NCBI RefSeq assembly: GCF_009911265.1
Contig: NZ_QXXA01000012.1
Location: 60,997-124,996 of the forward strand
Direction: 5' to 3'
Length of the DNA: 64,000 nucleotides
From: Senegalia massiliensis
Lineage (GTDB): Bacteria; Bacillota; Clostridia; Tissierellales; SIT17
The notes under the pieces were generated by a model. It saw only the letters and a program-made list of their open reading frames with translations. It was not told the DNA's origin and made no database searches. Shown here one piece after another: positions 46,474-56,653 of the stretch; position 1 is the stretch's first letter, and each line of letters begins with the position of its first letter. Made by a program: the position numbers and the translations under genes.

Positions 46474-47970
46474 TTGATAGAAAATAGATTGAGAAATGAA
46501 GAACTTAAAAAAAGGATAATGGAAGCAAGTGAAGCTGCAAAATTTTTTAAAAAAGGTATGACAGTAGGAACTAGTGGATTTACACCTGCTGGCTATCCAA
46601 AAGCAGTACCTCTTGCCATAGCTGAAAGAAAAGAAAATGGAGAAGATTTAGAGCTAACTATAATAACTGGTGCATCTGTAGGAGATGAGCTAGATGGAGC
46701 ACTTGCCCGTTCGGGAGTACTTAAGAGGAGATATCCTTATCAAACTAATAAAGATTCTAGAAATGGTATAAATGATAGCAAAATAGAATATGCTGATATG
46801 CATTTAAGCCACACACCACAATGGGTTAAGTATGGTTTTTTTGGAAATATAGATATAGCTTTGGTAGAGGCTGTTGCTATAAGAGAAGATGGAGGTATAA
46901 TTCCTTCTACATCAGTAGGTAATTCTAATGTATTTATAGAAAAGGCTGATAAAGTAATAGTAGAAATAAATACTAGTCAACCTCTATCACTTGAAGGGAT
47001 ACATGATATATATTCTCCAAAAAACCCACCAAATAGAGAGCCTATTCCTATAACACAGACAGAGGAAAAAATAGGTACAGGTTATATACCATGTGATCTA
47101 GAAAAAATAGTTGCAATTGTTATCACTGATAAAAAAGATAGGACTCGTCCTGTAGCACCTATTGATGATACATCTAAGAAAATTTCAGGTAACCTTATAA
47201 ACTTTTTAAAGAAAGAAGTTGAAGAAAATAGATTACCAAAAGATTTATTACCATTACAATCAGGAGTAGGGAGTGTAGCAAATGCTGTACTAGGAGGTCT
47301 TGTGGATTCTGATTTTGAAAATCTTAAAATTTACTCAGAAGTAATTCAAGATTCTGCACTTGATTTACTTGACTCAGGTAAAGTGGTATTTGCATCTGGA
47401 ACTTCATTAACAGTATCACCAGATAGATTAGATGATTTTTATCAAAATTTTAATAAGTATAGAGATAAAGTAATACTTAGACCACAAGAGATAAGTAATA
47501 ACCCAGAAGTAATAAGAAGACTTGGAATAATAGCAATGAATACAGCTATAGAAGTTGATATATATGGAAATGTAAATTCTACTAATATAATGGGATCTAG
47601 AATGATGAATGGAATAGGTGGTTCTGGAGATTTTACAAGAAATGCATATTTATCAATATTTACAACTGAATCTATTGCAAAAAATGGAGATATTTCATCA
47701 ATAGTACCTATGGTATCTCATCATGATCATACAGAACATGATGTTCATGTAATAGTAACAGAACAAGGTGTAGCAGATTTGAGAGGATTAAGCCCTAGAG
47801 AAAGAGCTAAGGTAATAATTGAAAATTGTGCACATCCAGATTACAAAGAAAAACTTCATGAGTATTATAATGAAGCATTTGATACTTGTAAACATAAACA
47901 TACACCTCATTGTATTGAGAAATCGTTATCATGGCATGCAAAATTTCTGAAAGAAGGTAGTATGAAGTAA
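46474..47970 (+). CDS. Succinate CoA-transferase (acetyl/propionyl-CoA:succinate)
   Basis: Acetyl-CoA hydrolase/transferase family member of 498 residues, TTG start behind AAGGGGGAA. It most likely activates succinate with CoA from propionyl- or acetyl-CoA, closing the propionate cycle encoded next to it. Features: GTSGFTPAGYPKAVPLA near the N-terminus, the thioester-forming Glu289 in YSEVIQDS, the GIGGSGDFTRNAY CoA loop, and VIVTEQGVADLRGLSPRERA. It is of the long Cat1/AarC type, not the short 4-hydroxybutyrate type at 10226. A His/Cys-rich C-terminal stretch (CKHKHTPHC) is a notable feature. Confidence 0.9.
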   Translation: MIENRLRNEELKKRIMEASEAAKFFKKGMTVGTSGFTPAGYPKAVPLAIAERKENGEDLELTIITGASVGDELDGALARSGVLKRRYPYQTNKDSRNGINDSKIEYADMHLSHTPQWVKYGFFGNIDIALVEAVAIREDGGIIPSTSVGNSNVFIEKADKVIVEINTSQPLSLEGIHDIYSPKNPPNREPIPITQTEEKIGTGYIPCDLEKIVAIVITDKKDRTRPVAPIDDTSKKISGNLINFLKKEVEENRLPKDLLPLQSGVGSVANAVLGGLVDSDFENLKIYSEVIQDSALDLLDSGKVVFASGTSLTVSPDRLDDFYQNFNKYRDKVILRPQEISNNPEVIRRLGIIAMNTAIEVDIYGNVNSTNIMGSRMMNGIGGSGDFTRNAYLSIFTTESIAKNGDISSIVPMVSHHDHTEHDVHVIVTEQGVADLRGLSPRERAKVIIENCAHPDYKEKLHEYYNEAFDTCKHKHTPHCIEKSLSWHAKFLKEGSMK

Positions 47971-48082
47971 TGATATATTAATTAAATTTAATATATGTAT
48001 TTGTTGAAGGTATGTTATAAAAAATATAGAAGTAAATAAATTATAATGATATAATGACCTTTAATTTAAAGGAGGCAAAATT

Positions 48083-49762
48083 GTGAAGAATGATGAAAAT
48101 GTTAAAGCAATGAAGGATTCAAGAGAGAAGTGGGAAGAGAGTACTTTAGACAAAGCTTTATCTCGTTTCCCAGAAAGAAAAGAAGAGTTTAAAAGTGGTT
48201 CAGGTCTTGAAGTAGAAAGACTTTACACTCCACTTGATATTGATGGATTAAACTACAATGAAGATTTAGGTTTTCCTGGTCAATTTCCTTATACTAGAGG
48301 TGTTCAACCTACAATGTATAGAGGAAGATTATGGACAATGAGAATGTATGCAGGCTTTGCTACAGCTGAAGAATCAAATAAAAGATATAAATATTTAGTT
48401 GAACAAGGTTCTACTGGACTTTCTGTTGCATTTGATTTACCAACTCAAATTGGATATGATTCTGATCATTCATTATCTCAAGGGGAAGTTGGAAAGGTTG
48501 GAGTTGCAATTGATTCACTTAAAGATATGGAATTATTATTTGATGGCATACCTTTAGATAAAGTAAGTACATCTATGACTATAAATGCTCCAGCTGCAGT
48601 ATTACTTGCTATGTATATAGCAGTAGCAGAAAAGCAAGGTGTATCAGAAGAGAAACTTAGAGGGACTATACAAAATGATATATTGAAAGAATATATAGCT
48701 CGTGGAACTTATATTTTCCCAACAGAGCCATCTATGAGGCTTATAACTAATATTTTTGAATATTGTTCAAAAAATGTGCCTAAATGGAACACAATAAGTA
48801 TTTCAGGTTACCATATAAGAGAAGCAGGATCTACTGCAGCTCAAGAAGTAGGATTTACTATAGCTGATGGAATCGCATATGTAGATGCTGCTATAAAAGC
48901 AGGATTAGATGTTGATTCATTTGCACCAAGATTATCATTTTTCTTTAATGCACATAATGACTTACTTGAAGAAGTGGCTAAGTATAGAGCAGCTAGAAGA
49001 TTATGGGCAAGAATAATGAAAGAAAGATATAATGCTAAAAATCCTAAATCAATGATGCTTAAATTCCATACTCAAACAGGAGGGTCAACTCTTACAGCTC
49101 AACAGCCTGAAAATAATATTGTTCGTGTTGCTATTCAAACACTTGCAGCTGTACTTGGGGGTACTCAATCACTTCATACAAATTCTAAAGATGAAGCATT
49201 AGCACTTCCTTCAGAAAAATCTGTAAGAACAGCTTTAAGAACACAGCAAATAGTTGCTCATGAAAGTGGAGTAACTGATACTATAGATCCACTGGCTGGT
49301 TCATACTTTGTAGAAGCTAAAACTGATGAAATTGAAAAGAAAGCTATGGAATATATTGAAAAAATAGATGAAATAGGTGGAGCACCAAAAGCAATTGATA
49401 TGGGTTATATTCAAAAAGAAATAATGGATGCTGCATATAGATATCAAAAATCAATAGAATCAGGAGAACAAATAGTAGTAGGAATGAATAAATTCCAATC
49501 AGAAGAAGAACCAGTAAAAGATTTACTAAAAGTAGATCCTAAAGTTGGAGAAATGCAAGTTGAAAAAATAAATCAACTTAAAGTAGAAAGAAATAATGAT
49601 GAAGTTGAGTCTAAATTAAAAGCTTTAAGAAATGCATGTGAATCAGATGAAAATGTTATGCCATATATAATAGATGCTGTAAAAGAATATGCTACATTAG
49701 GAGAAATATGTGGAGTAATGAGAGAAGTATTTGGAGAATATGAGCAAGCAGTAATGTTATAA
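48083..49762 (+). CDS. mcmA1: Methylmalonyl-CoA mutase, large (catalytic) subunit
   Basis: Rearranges succinyl-CoA and (R)-methylmalonyl-CoA with adenosylcobalamin. 559 residues, GTG start behind AAAGGAGG. The substrate barrel carries [20 protein letters not shown]; Tyr in TMY and Arg in YIARGTY correspond to the residues that favour methylmalonyl-CoA over isobutyryl-CoA. The fragment [19 protein letters not shown] is typical. It lacks a B12 domain, which is encoded separately downstream, so this is the split-subunit form. Confidence 0.93.
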   Translation: MKNDENVKAMKDSREKWEESTLDKALSRFPERKEEFKSGSGLEVERLYTPLDIDGLNYNEDLGFPGQFPYTRGVQPTMYRGRLWTMRMYAGFATAEESNKRYKYLVEQGSTGLSVAFDLPTQIGYDSDHSLSQGEVGKVGVAIDSLKDMELLFDGIPLDKVSTSMTINAPAAVLLAMYIAVAEKQGVSEEKLRGTIQNDILKEYIARGTYIFPTEPSMRLITNIFEYCSKNVPKWNTISISGYHIREAGSTAAQEVGFTIADGIAYVDAAIKAGLDVDSFAPRLSFFFNAHNDLLEEVAKYRAARRLWARIMKERYNAKNPKSMMLKFHTQTGGSTLTAQQPENNIVRVAIQTLAAVLGGTQSLHTNSKDEALALPSEKSVRTALRTQQIVAHESGVTDTIDPLAGSYFVEAKTDEIEKKAMEYIEKIDEIGGAPKAIDMGYIQKEIMDAAYRYQKSIESGEQIVVGMNKFQSEEEPVKDLLKVDPKVGEMQVEKINQLKVERNNDEVESKLKALRNACESDENVMPYIIDAVKEYATLGEICGVMREVFGEYEQAVML

Positions 49763-49785
49763 GAAAAAGATTAGGAGGATTTTAA

Positions 49786-50181
49786 ATGGATAGACCTATT
49801 AGAGTATTAGTTGCTAAACCAGGATTAGATGGTCATGATAGAGGGGCAAAAGTTATTGCAAGAGCTTTGAGAGATGCAGGTATGGAAGTAATTTATACAG
49901 GACTTAGACAAACCCCAGAACAAATAGTGGCATCAGCAATACAAGAAGATGTTGATGTTGTAGCGTTAAGTATATTATCAGGTGCACATAATCATTTATT
50001 CCCTAAGGTAGTTGAATTATTGAAAGCAGAAGGTGCAGAAGATATACTTATTATTGGAGGAGGAGTTATTCCAGAAGATGATATACCAGAACTTAAAAAA
50101 GCAGGTATAGAAGAAGTATTTACACCTGGAACACCTACTACTACTACAATTGAATTTATAAAAAATAACTTAAAGAAGTAA
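49786..50181 (+). CDS. mcmA2: Methylmalonyl-CoA mutase, B12-binding subunit
   Basis: 131-residue cobalamin-binding domain that completes the mutase. The lower-ligand motif [14 protein letters not shown] gives the His that coordinates cobalt; SILSGAH and GGGVIPEDD line the nucleotide-loop pocket. TTAGGAGG precedes the ATG, 23 bp after the large subunit. Confidence 0.95.
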   Translation: MDRPIRVLVAKPGLDGHDRGAKVIARALRDAGMEVIYTGLRQTPEQIVASAIQEDVDVVALSILSGAHNHLFPKVVELLKAEGAEDILIIGGGVIPEDDIPELKKAGIEEVFTPGTPTTTTIEFIKNNLKK

Positions 50182-50203
50182 CTAAAATTAGGTGGTGCTA
50201 ATA

Positions 50204-51133
50204 TTGGATTTGGTAAAGAAATTACTTGAAGGAGATAAAAGAGCCTGTGCTAGAGCTATTACTAAAGCTGAAAATAATGAAAAAGGAGCTTTAGAAATTT
50301 TAAAAGAAATATATAAATACACAGGAAATGCTCATATTGTAGGAATTACAGGACCACCTGGTGGAGGAAAATCAACACTTACTTATAGATTGAGTAAAGA
50401 ATTAAGTGATAAGGGTAAAAAAGTGGGGATCATTGCTATAGATCCCACTAGTCCTTTCACTGGTGGTTCAATATTAGGAGACAGAATAAGAATGAATAAA
50501 TTATCAACTGATCCTAATGTATTTATAAGGAGTATGGGAACAAGAGGACATTTAGGTGGACTTTCAAAAGCGACATATGGAGCTATAAAAATATTTGATG
50601 CTTTTGGATGTGACTATATTTTCATTGAAACTGTAGGCGTAGGACAATCTGAAGTTGATATAGTTAAAACAGCGGATACAGTTGTGATGGTTATGGTGCC
50701 AGGACTTGGAGATGATATTCAAGCTATAAAGGCAGGTATAATGGAAATTGCAGATATTTTTGCTATAAATAAAAGTGATTTAGATGGAGCAGAGAGAACT
50801 ACAGGGGAAATAAAGATGATGGTGGAAATGGATAATTCTGATAAAAAACCACCTATATTAAATGTTATAGCAAGTCAAAATGAAGGAATAGAAGATTTAG
50901 TGAAAGAAATTATCTGTCATAAAGAATACTTAGTATCATCTGGGGAATTAGAAGGCAAGAGAACGGAGAGACTGAGATCTGAGATAATAGATTTAGTTGA
51001 ACAAGAGATTAAGTCTAGAATATTTAATGATAGAGATATATATAATCTTTTAGACAATATATTAAAAGATGTATACAATAAAGAAGTGGATCCTTATAGT
51101 GCTAAGGATGAATTATTTAATGCTATTATTTAA
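50204..51133 (+). CDS. meaB: Mutase-protecting GTPase MeaB (ArgK family)
   Basis: G3E GTPase that loads and protects the adenosylcobalamin mutase. The TTG at 50204 follows AGGTGG by 8 bases; the in-frame GTGs at 50192 and 50195 lie on that site. 309 residues: Walker A GPPGGGKST, switch regions DPTSPFTGGSILGDRIRM and ETVGVGQSEVD, and the base-specificity motif NKSD. Located between mutase and epimerase, as in many propionate operons. Confidence 0.93.
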   Translation: MDLVKKLLEGDKRACARAITKAENNEKGALEILKEIYKYTGNAHIVGITGPPGGGKSTLTYRLSKELSDKGKKVGIIAIDPTSPFTGGSILGDRIRMNKLSTDPNVFIRSMGTRGHLGGLSKATYGAIKIFDAFGCDYIFIETVGVGQSEVDIVKTADTVVMVMVPGLGDDIQAIKAGIMEIADIFAINKSDLDGAERTTGEIKMMVEMDNSDKKPPILNVIASQNEGIEDLVKEIICHKEYLVSSGELEGKRTERLRSEIIDLVEQEIKSRIFNDRDIYNLLDNILKDVYNKEVDPYSAKDELFNAII

Positions 51134-51147
51134 AGGAGGAATGTAAA

Positions 51148-51549
51148 ATGGTAGGTAAAGTAGATCATATAGGTATAGCTGTAAAAGATTTAGAAGAAAC
51201 ATTAAAGTTTTATACAGATGTTTTAGGTATGGATTTACAAGGCACAGAAACTGTAGAGGAACAAAAGGTAAAAGTTGCATTTTTACCTATAGGTGATACA
51301 GAAATGGAGTTATTAGAATCTACAGATAAAGATGGTCCTATAGCAAAATATATTGAGAAAAAGGGTCAAGGGGTTCAACATATAGCTTACAGAGTAGATG
51401 ATATAGAAAAAGCTATAGAAGAAATGAAAGAAAAAGGTATAAGAATGATTGATGAAAAACCAAGATATGGTGCTGGTGGAGCAAAAATAGCATTTTTACA
51501 TCCAAAAAGTACTCATGGTGTATTGATAGAATTATGCCAAAGAGATTAA
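51148..51549 (+). CDS. mce: Methylmalonyl-CoA epimerase
   Basis: Interconverts R and S methylmalonyl-CoA so that the mutase product can be decarboxylated. 133 residues of the VOC fold with paired modules. Metal ligands are expected from His in KVDHIGIAV, Glu in MELLEST, His in GVQHIAYRV and the C-terminal Glu in LIELCQ. AAAGGAGGA lies before the ATG. Confidence 0.94.
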   Translation: MVGKVDHIGIAVKDLEETLKFYTDVLGMDLQGTETVEEQKVKVAFLPIGDTEMELLESTDKDGPIAKYIEKKGQGVQHIAYRVDDIEKAIEEMKEKGIRMIDEKPRYGAGGAKIAFLHPKSTHGVLIELCQRD

Positions 51550-51569
51550 TGTGGCTAGGAGGTTTATAA

Positions 51570-53117
51570 ATGTCTAATAAAAGAGTAGAAGAATTACGCC
51601 AAAGAAAAGAAAATATAAGACTTGGCGGTGGAGAAAAAAGTATTGAAAAGCAACATGCAAAAGGTAAAATGACTGCAAGAGAAAGAATAGAATATTTATT
51701 AGATGATGGTAGTTTTATTGAAATAGATGCGTTTATTGAACATAGATGTACTAATTTTGGTATGGAAAAGAAAAAGGCCCCTGGTGAAGGTGTCGTTACA
51801 GGATATGGAACTATCAATGGAAGATTAATATATGTATTTGCTCAAGATTTCACTGTAATAGGTGGTTCACTTGGTGAAATGCATGCAGCAAAAATTTGTA
51901 AAGTACAAGAGATGGCAATTAAAGTAGGAGCTCCTTTAATTGGTATAAATGATTCTGGTGGAGCAAGAATACAAGAAGGGGTAGATGCACTTTTTGGATA
52001 TGGAAATATATTCTATAATAACACGAAAGCTTCAGGTGTAATACCTCAGATATCAGTTATAATGGGTCCATGTGCAGGTGGAGCAGTATACTCTCCAGCT
52101 TTAACTGACTTTATATTTATGGTAGATAATACAAGTAAAATGTTTATAACTGGTCCTCAAGTTATAAAGACAGTTACAGGAGAAGAAGTTTCAGCTGAAG
52201 AACTAGGTGGAGCTATGACACATAATAGTACTAGTGGTGTGGCACATTTTATAAATAATACAGAAGAAGAAACATTAGATAATATCAAGACATTACTTAG
52301 TTTCTTACCTTCTAATAATTTAGAAGATGCTCCAAGTTTTGAATCACAAGATGACATAAATCGTATAGAAGAAAAATTAAATGAGATAATACCAGAAAAT
52401 CCAAATAAGCCTTATGATATGAAGGATATAATATCTATATTAGGAGATAATGGTGAGTTTTTAGAAGTACAACCATATTATGCACAAAACATAATGACAG
52501 GATTTATGAGACTAAATGGTAGATCAGTAGGTATAATAGCTAATCAACCAAAAGTTTTAGCAGGATGTTTAGATATAAATGCTTCAGACAAGGCAGCAAG
52601 ATTTATAAGAACTTGTGACGCATTTAACATCCCACTTCTAACTCTTGTAGATGTGCCAGGATTTTTACCAGGAACAGGGCAAGAATATGGTGGAATTATA
52701 AGACATGGAGCTAAAATGTTATATGCATATTCTGAAGCTACAGTACCAAAAGTTACTGTAATATTAAGAAAAGCTTATGGTGGAGCATATATTGCAATGT
52801 GTTCAAGACATCTTAAATCAGATTTTGTACTTGCTTGGCCTAGTGCAGAAATAGCAGTAATGGGTCCAGAAGGTGCAGCAAATATAATCTTTAGAAAAGA
52901 AATAAAAAATTCAGAAGATGCTATAAAAACAAGAAGTGAGAAAATAGGTGAATATAGAGATACTGTAGCAAATCCTTATGTGGCAGCATCTAGAGGATAT
53001 ATTGATGATGTAATAGAACCTCAATTAACTAGACCAAGAATAATAAATGCTTTTGATATGTTAGCAAGTAAAAGAGAAGAAATGCCAGCTAAGAAGCATG
53101 GTAATCTTCCGTTATAA
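51570..53117 (+). CDS. mmdA: Methylmalonyl-CoA decarboxylase, carboxyltransferase subunit MmdA
   Basis: Transfers CO2 from (S)-methylmalonyl-CoA to biotin on the carrier subunit. 515 residues in the PccB/MmdA family. The two oxyanion-hole regions are the stretches [19 protein letters not shown] and [13 protein letters not shown] in the N half, and [20 protein letters not shown] with [12 protein letters not shown] in the C half. Decarboxylation rather than carboxylation is supported by the adjacent OadG- and MmdB-like membrane subunits. Confidence 0.93.
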   Translation: MSNKRVEELRQRKENIRLGGGEKSIEKQHAKGKMTARERIEYLLDDGSFIEIDAFIEHRCTNFGMEKKKAPGEGVVTGYGTINGRLIYVFAQDFTVIGGSLGEMHAAKICKVQEMAIKVGAPLIGINDSGGARIQEGVDALFGYGNIFYNNTKASGVIPQISVIMGPCAGGAVYSPALTDFIFMVDNTSKMFITGPQVIKTVTGEEVSAEELGGAMTHNSTSGVAHFINNTEEETLDNIKTLLSFLPSNNLEDAPSFESQDDINRIEEKLNEIIPENPNKPYDMKDIISILGDNGEFLEVQPYYAQNIMTGFMRLNGRSVGIIANQPKVLAGCLDINASDKAARFIRTCDAFNIPLLTLVDVPGFLPGTGQEYGGIIRHGAKMLYAYSEATVPKVTVILRKAYGGAYIAMCSRHLKSDFVLAWPSAEIAVMGPEGAANIIFRKEIKNSEDAIKTRSEKIGEYRDTVANPYVAASRGYIDDVIEPQLTRPRIINAFDMLASKREEMPAKKHGNLPL

Positions 53118-53144
53118 TACTATTAGTTAGAGAGGTGAGAGTAG

Positions 53145-53531
53145 ATGAATTTACAAGATGGAGTTAATCTTTCAGAAGGATTAATAGTGACTCTATTTAG
53201 TATGGGTATAGTATTTCTCACACTTATCATTATCTCTTTTATATTAGGTGGGTTTAAAGCAATATTTTATAAAGATGATTCTAAAAAGACATCTGTTCAA
53301 AAGGAAACCCCTCCTATTGGAGACAATGCAATTGTAGAGGATACAGAAGAAATAGTTGATAATGATGAAGAAATAGTAGCAGTTATTGCAGCAGCAATAG
53401 CAGCACATACTGGAAGTAGAGTAGAGAATATAAATATAAAGAATATAAGAAGAATTCAACAAACTTCTCCAATATGGATGAAGGCGGGAAGAGAAAGAGC
53501 AGTATATAATAAGATAAGTAAAATGAAATAA
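53145..53531 (+). CDS. mmdD: Decarboxylase small membrane subunit (OadG/MmdD-like)
   Basis: 128-residue single-pass protein. The membrane segment (about residues 13-38, LIVTLFSMGIVFLTLIIISF) is followed by an acidic linker. The C-terminal part EEIVAVIAAAIAAHTG and QTSPIWMKAGRERA is typical of the fused OadG family and probably docks the carboxyltransferase to the membrane. Located between mmdA and the biotin carrier. Confidence 0.88.
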   Translation: MNLQDGVNLSEGLIVTLFSMGIVFLTLIIISFILGGFKAIFYKDDSKKTSVQKETPPIGDNAIVEDTEEIVDNDEEIVAVIAAAIAAHTGSRVENINIKNIRRIQQTSPIWMKAGRERAVYNKISKMK

Positions 53532-53544
53532 GGAGGATATCAAT

Positions 53545-53949
53545 ATGAAAAAATATAATATATCTGTTAATGGAAATACTTACGAGGTTGAAGTAGAAGA
53601 AGTAGGAGCAAGTGCAAGTGAGTCAAGACCTAGTCAAGTTACTACACAAGTTAAAAGACCAGAACCATCTCCAGCACCACAACCTAAAAAACAAGAAAAA
53701 CCAAAAGCTTCTACACCAAAAGCTGTACCACAAGGTGCAGAGACAGTTAGTGCACCTATGCCTGGTTCAGTATTAGATATAAAAGTATCAGAAGGGGATA
53801 GTGTTTCTGAAGGAGATGTTTTATTAATACTTGAAGCTATGAAAATGGAAAATGAAATAGTAGCACCAAGAAGTGGAAAAGTTGCAGCAGTAAATACTTC
53901 TAAGGGAGCATCTGTTAATTCAGGAGACGCATTAATATCCTTAGAATAA
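53545..53949 (+). CDS. mmdC: Biotin carrier subunit MmdC
   Basis: 134-residue biotin carrier of the decarboxylase. An N-terminal 25 residues (KKYNISVNGNTYEVEVEEV) are followed by a flexible Pro/Ala/Lys-rich linker (about residues 30-65). The biotinyl domain has Lys100 in EAMKMENE as the attachment site. It swings between MmdA and the membrane pump MmdB. birA, encoded 3 kb downstream, would biotinylate it. Confidence 0.95.
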   Translation: MKKYNISVNGNTYEVEVEEVGASASESRPSQVTTQVKRPEPSPAPQPKKQEKPKASTPKAVPQGAETVSAPMPGSVLDIKVSEGDSVSEGDVLLILEAMKMENEIVAPRSGKVAAVNTSKGASVNSGDALISLE

Positions 53950-53979
53950 TATTACTAATAGAAAGGAAGGTAACTCTAG

Positions 53980-55110
53980 ATGGATATTTTACTCGAATTT
54001 TGGGAGAGTACCGGCTTTGCAGCTATGACTCTTGGAGAATTTGTTATGATAGGTATAGCATTAACATTTCTATATCTAGCTATTAAAAAAGGATATGAGC
54101 CTTATTTATTGATACCCATAGCGTTCGGTATGTTACTTGTAAATATGCCACTTGCAGGACTTATGGATAAAGGGGGACTCTTATACTATATTTACCAAGG
54201 AACAGAACTTGGAATTTATCCTCCTCTTATTTTTCTATGCGTAGGAGCAGGAACAGACTTTGGTCCTTTAATTGCTAATCCTAAAAGTTTATTACTTGGA
54301 GCGGCGGCGCAATTTGGTATATTCTTTACGTTTTTAGGGGCTCTATTTTTAAATAAATTTGTAGATTTAGTTAGTTTTTCAGGACCGGAAGCAGCATCAG
54401 TTGCTATTATAGGAGGAGCGGATGGACCTACAGCCCTATTTTTAACATCAAAACTTGCACCAGATTTATTAGGTCCTATTGCAATAGCTGCTTATTCATA
54501 TATGGCATTAGTACCTATAATACAACCACCTATAATGAAAGCACTTACTACAAAAGAACAAAGACAAGTGAAAATGGAACAACTAAGACCAGTTTCAAAA
54601 ACTGAAAAGGTATTATTTCCTATAGTTGTATCATTATTTACAATATTATTATTACCATCAGCAGCAGCTTTAATTGGTATGTTAATGTTAGGTAACTTAA
54701 TAAGAGAATCTGGAGTAGTTCCAAAACTAACAGAGACAACTCAAAATTCACTTATGTATATAGTGACAATATTACTTGGAATTACAGTTGGAGCAAAAGC
54801 TAAGGCAGAATTATTCTTAACAGCTGAAACTTTAAGTATCATTGCTCTGGGTCTTGTTGCTTTTTCAGTAGGAACAGCAACTGGAGTATTATTTGGTCGT
54901 GTAATGTATAAATTAAGTGGAGGAAAAATCAATCCTATAATTGGAGCGGCAGGAGTATCAGCAGTACCAATGGCTGCAAGAGTTGCACAAAAAGTTGGAC
55001 AAAAAGAAAATCCTTCTAACTTTTTATTGATGCATGCTATGGGGCCTAATGTAGCGGGAGTAATAGGCTCAGCAGTAGCAGCAGGATTATTATTAATGTT
55101 CTTTGGATAA
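53980..55110 (+). CDS. mmdB: Sodium-pumping decarboxylase beta subunit MmdB
   Basis: Integral membrane subunit that decarboxylates carboxybiotin and exports Na+. 376 residues with about nine segments. Signatures of the OadB/GcdB/MmdB family: IPIAFGMLLVNMP, PPLIFLCVGAGTDFGPLIAN, IIGGADGPTALFLTSKL with the key Asp, and GAAGVSAVPMAARVAQ. AAGGAAGG precedes the ATG. It gives the pathway an ion-gradient energy yield. Confidence 0.95.
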   Translation: MDILLEFWESTGFAAMTLGEFVMIGIALTFLYLAIKKGYEPYLLIPIAFGMLLVNMPLAGLMDKGGLLYYIYQGTELGIYPPLIFLCVGAGTDFGPLIANPKSLLLGAAAQFGIFFTFLGALFLNKFVDLVSFSGPEAASVAIIGGADGPTALFLTSKLAPDLLGPIAIAAYSYMALVPIIQPPIMKALTTKEQRQVKMEQLRPVSKTEKVLFPIVVSLFTILLLPSAAALIGMLMLGNLIRESGVVPKLTETTQNSLMYIVTILLGITVGAKAKAELFLTAETLSIIALGLVAFSVGTATGVLFGRVMYKLSGGKINPIIGAAGVSAVPMAARVAQKVGQKENPSNFLLMHAMGPNVAGVIGSAVAAGLLLMFFG

Positions 55111-55129
55111 ATGAACATTTAAAAATTAA

Positions 55130-55175
55130 TATATCAAGTTTCTTTTAAGGATATCCTTAAAAGAAACTTGATATA
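55130..55175. repeat. Perfect 46-bp palindrome between mmdB and the MatC-like gene
   Basis: Arms of 23 bp (outer TATATCAAG, inner TTAAGGAT with its complement), no mismatch and no loop. A T run is lacking, so it is not a standard terminator. Confidence 0.8.
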
Positions 55176-55234
55176 AAATATTTCGAATATTCGCAATATT
55201 TTTAGTAGTTTAAAATAAAAGGGGGAAGTAATTT

Positions 55235-56518
55235 ATGAGCTTAGGTTTAGTGTCATTGTTAGTTTTAGTATTAGCAATATTTATTGGATTTAAAAGAGGA
55301 GTTAATACAGGACTTGTAAGTATAGCATTTGCATATATTTTAGGCTTTTTTGTAATGACAAATATATCTACAGATCCAGGGGTAGAAAATTTAGTTGCTA
55401 TGTCGTCTGCTGCAGCTAAAGGAAAACCACTTATAGCAGGTTTTTCAACGAAACTATTTCTTATATTAGTAGGTATGACATTTTTGTTTAGTATTGCAAG
55501 AGTTAATGGAACACTTGAATTATTAGCACGTAAATCATCTCATTTAGCTAAGGGGAATAGGAAACTTATTCCAATACTTTTCTTCTTATTTTCACTTATA
55601 TTAGCAGCGTTAGGACCTGGTAATATTGCAGTTTGTGCATTAGTATTACCAATTGCTATGGCAGTAGGAAATGAAGAGAAAATTAGTTCACTACTAATGG
55701 CTGCTATGGTAATAGCTGGCTCAAATGCTGGAGGTCTTTCACCAATAGCCCCTACAGGTATAATTGGAACACAACTTGCACAAGCAGCAGGTTATGATAC
55801 AAGTATGCATGTATTTATTAATATGATAATAGCTCAAGTTATAGTTGCAGCTGTTTTATACTTTGTTTTAGGTGGATTTAAATTAAAAAAGGATATGTCA
55901 GCAGATAAAGCGAAGCCTGCTCCTTTCAATAAAACTCAGATAAATACATTAGTGGTAATAGGTTTAGTGGTAGTAGCTATAATAGGATTTAAAGCACATA
56001 TAGGTTTTTCAGCATTCGTAGGTGGAGTTATATTACTTCTTTTAAAATCAGCAGATCAGAAGAAAACGATATCAGCAATACCATGGGGAACATTATTACT
56101 TGTAACAGGAGTTGGTGTACTTGTAAATGTAGTTACTATAGCAGGAGGAATAGATTATTTAACTGATGGTTTATCTAAATTTATGAATTCTACAACGGCT
56201 GCTCCTATAATATCAATAATAGCTGGTCTCATGTCAGCTGTATCATCTGCATCTGGTGTAGTTATGCCTACACTTATAACAACGGTTCCAGGACTTGTAG
56301 AAAGATTGGATGGTGTATCAGGGCCTACGCTTATTACAGCAATAATACTTGGTGCACATTTTGTAACTAATTCTCCTATATCAACACTTGGAGCACTTGC
56401 AATGGCAAATGCACCTGAAGAAGAAGACAAACAAAAATTATTTGGACAGTTACTTATATTAGGATTTGGTGGAGTTGTATTTGGAGCTTTATTAATTCTT
56501 ATAGGTATAGTAGGCTAA
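55235..56518 (+). CDS. MatC-like dicarboxylate/anion carrier
   Basis: 427-residue membrane protein with about ten to twelve segments, resembling the MatC malonate/dicarboxylate carrier group of the ion-transporter superfamily. The N-terminal segment VSLLVLVLAIFIGFKRGVNT and two re-entrant-like stretches, ALGPGNIAVCALVLPIAMAV with NAGGLSPIAPTGIIGTQLA, and SSASGVVMPTLITTVPGLVE with TNSPISTLGALAMA, are visible. Placed after the decarboxylase, it may import succinate or exchange dicarboxylates, but the substrate is inferred. Confidence 0.82.
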   Translation: MSLGLVSLLVLVLAIFIGFKRGVNTGLVSIAFAYILGFFVMTNISTDPGVENLVAMSSAAAKGKPLIAGFSTKLFLILVGMTFLFSIARVNGTLELLARKSSHLAKGNRKLIPILFFLFSLILAALGPGNIAVCALVLPIAMAVGNEEKISSLLMAAMVIAGSNAGGLSPIAPTGIIGTQLAQAAGYDTSMHVFINMIIAQVIVAAVLYFVLGGFKLKKDMSADKAKPAPFNKTQINTLVVIGLVVVAIIGFKAHIGFSAFVGGVILLLLKSADQKKTISAIPWGTLLLVTGVGVLVNVVTIAGGIDYLTDGLSKFMNSTTAAPIISIIAGLMSAVSSASGVVMPTLITTVPGLVERLDGVSGPTLITAIILGAHFVTNSPISTLGALAMANAPEEEDKQKLFGQLLILGFGGVVFGALLILIGIVG

Positions 56519-56556
56519 GTATAAAATATAATAAGATTAAAAGAAAAGGGTATGCT

Positions 56557-56592
56557 ATAAAAAGCGAACATTTTTTTAGTTCGCTTTTTTAT
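56557..56592 (+). terminator. Terminator ending the propionate region
   Basis: AAAAAGCGAAC / GTTCGCTTTTT stem (11 bp) followed by T residues. Confidence 0.9.
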
Positions 56593-56621
56593 ATTATACT
56601 TGTATTTTAGGGTATATTAAA

Positions 56622-56630
56622 TGATATAAT
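56622..56630 (+). promoter_or_regulatory. Extended -10 promoter of YtxH-family gene
   Basis: TGATATAAT, with a TTGTAT 19 bp upstream of the hexamer; 24 bp before the start codon. Confidence 0.5.
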
Positions 56631-56653
56631 AAATAAAAGGAGAGGTGAATAAA

